Positions 62,731 to 64,000 of a stretch of DNA of 64,000 bases are shown piece after piece; position 1 is the stretch's first letter; each line of letters begins with the position of its first letter. The notes beneath the pieces are model-generated. The model did no database searches. It saw nothing but the letters and a program-made list of their open reading frames with translations, and was not told the DNA's origin. The translations under genes and the position numbers were made by a program. This stretch comes from Xaviernesmea rhizosphaerae (GTDB lineage: Bacteria > Pseudomonadota > Alphaproteobacteria > Rhizobiales > Rhizobiaceae): positions 176,941-240,940 of the forward strand of contig NZ_MKIO01000040.1 in the NCBI RefSeq assembly GCF_001938945.1. Reading direction: 5' to 3'.

Positions 62731-63519
62731 TCAGCGTCCGCGCAGGCGCGCCGTCAGCATGGCGCGGATGGCACCTTCCACCATGCGGCTCGTGGTCTTG
62801 CGGTTGCTCTTCGCATCATAGGGCAGCGCCGGAGCCAGATCGACCTCGACATCGATCGCCCCTTCCCTCAGCACGCCGAGAAGATGCGGCACGAGTTCTA
62901 CATCGCCTGGCCAGGCGGCGATCGGCCGGTGATAGCGGCCCATGGGCATGCCGTGGACGCGGGTATAGGCGATCGAGACCGGCTGGATATGGACGATGCC
63001 GGTGGGCGAGGCCGGAAGCGCGGAGGTGGCGGCCCCGAACAGCGCGCTCTTGATCTCCAGGAGCCGATTTCCGTCGGAGGTCGTGCCTTCCGGAAACAGG
63101 ACGACGATCTCGCCGGCCGCCATGCGCCGGCCGATCTCGTTCGCCTGCTCGCCGGCCCGGCGCTTTTCCTCGCGTGCCACGAAGATCGTGCTCTGCAGCC
63201 GCGCCAGCACGCCGAAGACCGGCCAGTCGCGCACCTCCGCCTTGGCGACGAACACCACGTCGGCAATCGCGCCCAGAACCAGAATGTCCTTCCAGCTGAC
63301 ATGGTTGGAAACCAGCATCAGCGGCCGCTCGGTCTCGACCCGCCCATGGACATGCACCTTCAGCCCCAGAAGCCGGCAGGCGATGCGGTGCCAGAGACGC
63401 GGCAGTCGCCGGCGCGCGGGCCAGTCACACCAGAGAAAGATCAGCTGGGCCGGCAGGAGAAGCGCGGTGACCAGCACCAGAGTCAGGAGCACGAGCGCGA
63501 TGCGCAGCCGGTTGACCAT
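62731..63519 (-). CDS. Lysophospholipid acyltransferase family protein (PlsC-like)
   Basis: A 262-residue membrane acyltransferase of the 1-acyl-glycerol-3-phosphate type. One N-terminal hydrophobic helix precedes the active site NHVSWKD (His73, Asp78). The second motif FPEGTTSDG is at 142-150. It transfers an acyl chain to lysophosphatidic acid or a related lysolipid. It lies 9 bases after rimI and 88 bases before the chosen miaB start. A fur/mur gene usual in this spot in relatives is not seen. Confidence 0.88.
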   Translation of the reverse strand: MVNRLRIALVLLTLVLVTALLLPAQLIFLWCDWPARRRLPRLWHRIACRLLGLKVHVHGRVETERPLMLVSNHVSWKDILVLGAIADVVFVAKAEVRDWPVFGVLARLQSTIFVAREEKRRAGEQANEIGRRMAAGEIVVLFPEGTTSDGNRLLEIKSALFGAATSALPASPTGIVHIQPVSIAYTRVHGMPMGRYHRPIAAWPGDVELVPHLLGVLREGAIDVEVDLAPALPYDAKSNRKTTSRMVEGAIRAMLTARLRGR

Positions 63520-63528
63520 GCCGCCCCC

Positions 63529-64000
63529 TCAAAGATCCAGCCGCATGACGAGTGCGCCGGTGCGCGTGCCGTCGGCGCCCTTGTAATAGGCCTTGCGGGT
63601 GGCGACCGTCTGAAAGCCCAGCCGGCGATAGAGGCCGATGGCGGGCTGGTTGGTCTCGTCCACCTCGAGGAACAGGCTCTCGGCCCCGCGCCGACGGGCC
63701 TCGCCCAAGGCCGCGCGCATCAGCCGCCAGCCGATCCCCAGCCGGCCGTAGCGCGCATCCACGGCGATGGTGAGGATCTCCCCCTCCCCGCCGGCGGCGC
63801 GCGTCAGCACGAAGCCACCAAGCGCGGGGCGGCCGAGAAGCGCATTGGTCTGGCGCGCGACAAAGCCGAAGACGGTAGCCTGCCCGGTCAAGGCGTGAAT
63901 CTCGTCCTCACCCCAGGGATGGGGGAAGCGGCCGGCATGGCAGAGCGCGACCTCGGGCAGATCGGCCGAGCGCAGCGCGACGATCTCGAAGTCGGGCTTT
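63529..64000 (-). CDS. rimI: Ribosomal-protein-alanine N-acetyltransferase RimI (partial, 5' end outside window)
   Basis: The frame is open from the right edge of the window to the stop at 63529 (about 157 residues visible), so the N-terminus is missing. It reads KPDFEIVALRSADLPEVALC near the beginning and shows the GNAT acetyl-CoA motif RYGRLGIGWRLMRAALGEAR and the RimI-type end region LFLEVDETNQPAIGLYRRLG. RimI acetylates the N-terminal alanine of ribosomal protein S18. It is the first visible gene of the minus-strand cluster. Confidence 0.9.
   Translation of the reverse strand, partial: KPDFEIVALRSADLPEVALCHAGRFPHPWGEDEIHALTGQATVFGFVARQTNALLGRPALGGFVLTRAAGGEGEILTIAVDARYGRLGIGWRLMRAALGEARRRGAESLFLEVDETNQPAIGLYRRLGFQTVATRKAYYKGADGTRTGALVMRLDL

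Overview
The window is a GC-rich, densely coded stretch of alphaproteobacterial chromosome, most likely from a member of the Rhizobiaceae (Rhizobium/Agrobacterium/Sinorhizobium relatives). The evidence is the gene order rimI-plsC-miaB-phoH-ybeY-corC-lnt-praR-metK-trmB (minus strand, 53.4-64 kb), the rpmH-rnpA-yidC-engB group, the dapD/dapE/truA/fmt/def group, a PraR-type XRE regulator, a DUF1150 gene beside a small heat-shock gene, and a dispersed palindromic repeat of rhizobial type. I see no prophage, insertion sequence, transposase, CRISPR array or plasmid function. This is core chromosome with a few accessory-looking insertions.

Layout. 0-6.2 kb: a partial SDR oxidoreductase, a cysteine hydrolase, glutamine-dependent NAD synthetase and two membrane transporters. 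6.6-11.2 kb: fadD, pgi and a fructokinase; pgi and the fructokinase converge on a shared bidirectional terminator. 11.3-14.2 kb: a minus-strand pyrimidine group (P-loop kinase, pyrC, a VOC protein overlapping pyrC, pyrE). 14.3-21.8 kb: a DoxX protein, a small exported protein, a proline-racemase-superfamily enzyme, a YkgJ-type cysteine-cluster protein, the large bifunctional putA and a YigZ protein. The racemase homologue and PutA together suggest (hydroxy)proline use. 22.2-27.6 kb: DUF1810, tRNA-Arg(ACG), an orphan sensor kinase and a chemoreceptor with a CheR/CheB tether.

27.8-37 kb: rpmH-rnpA-yidC read from a strong promoter, then engB, DUF1269, and a minus-strand envelope-stress block (ECF sigma factor, RskA-type anti-sigma factor, fasciclin protein, exported MsrB), then argB. 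37-47.8 kb: a HAD nucleotidase, an EF-hand protein, a LOG protein, dapD, an orphan GAF histidine kinase, an aldo/keto reductase, dapE with a downstream membrane protein, and the def-fmt-truA group. 48-53.2 kb: rmuC, ribokinase, a DUF883 protein, a nucleoside hydrolase, Hsp20 and DUF1150. 53.4-64 kb: the conserved minus-strand translation, RNA-modification and envelope cluster.

Likely links between products: the nucleoside hydrolase releases ribose for ribokinase; DapD and DapE act in the succinylase route to lysine and diaminopimelate; PDF and Fmt handle N-formylmethionine at opposite ends of translation; PhoH and YbeY form a classical pair; the sigma factor and RskA are translationally coupled and probably control the fasciclin gene.

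I found no wholly new system. The best leads are the sigma/RskA/fasciclin/MsrB block, the dispersed repeat that also serves as a terminator after yidC, a 65-bp near-perfect palindrome beside the anti-sigma gene, and a Ser/Cys proline-racemase variant.
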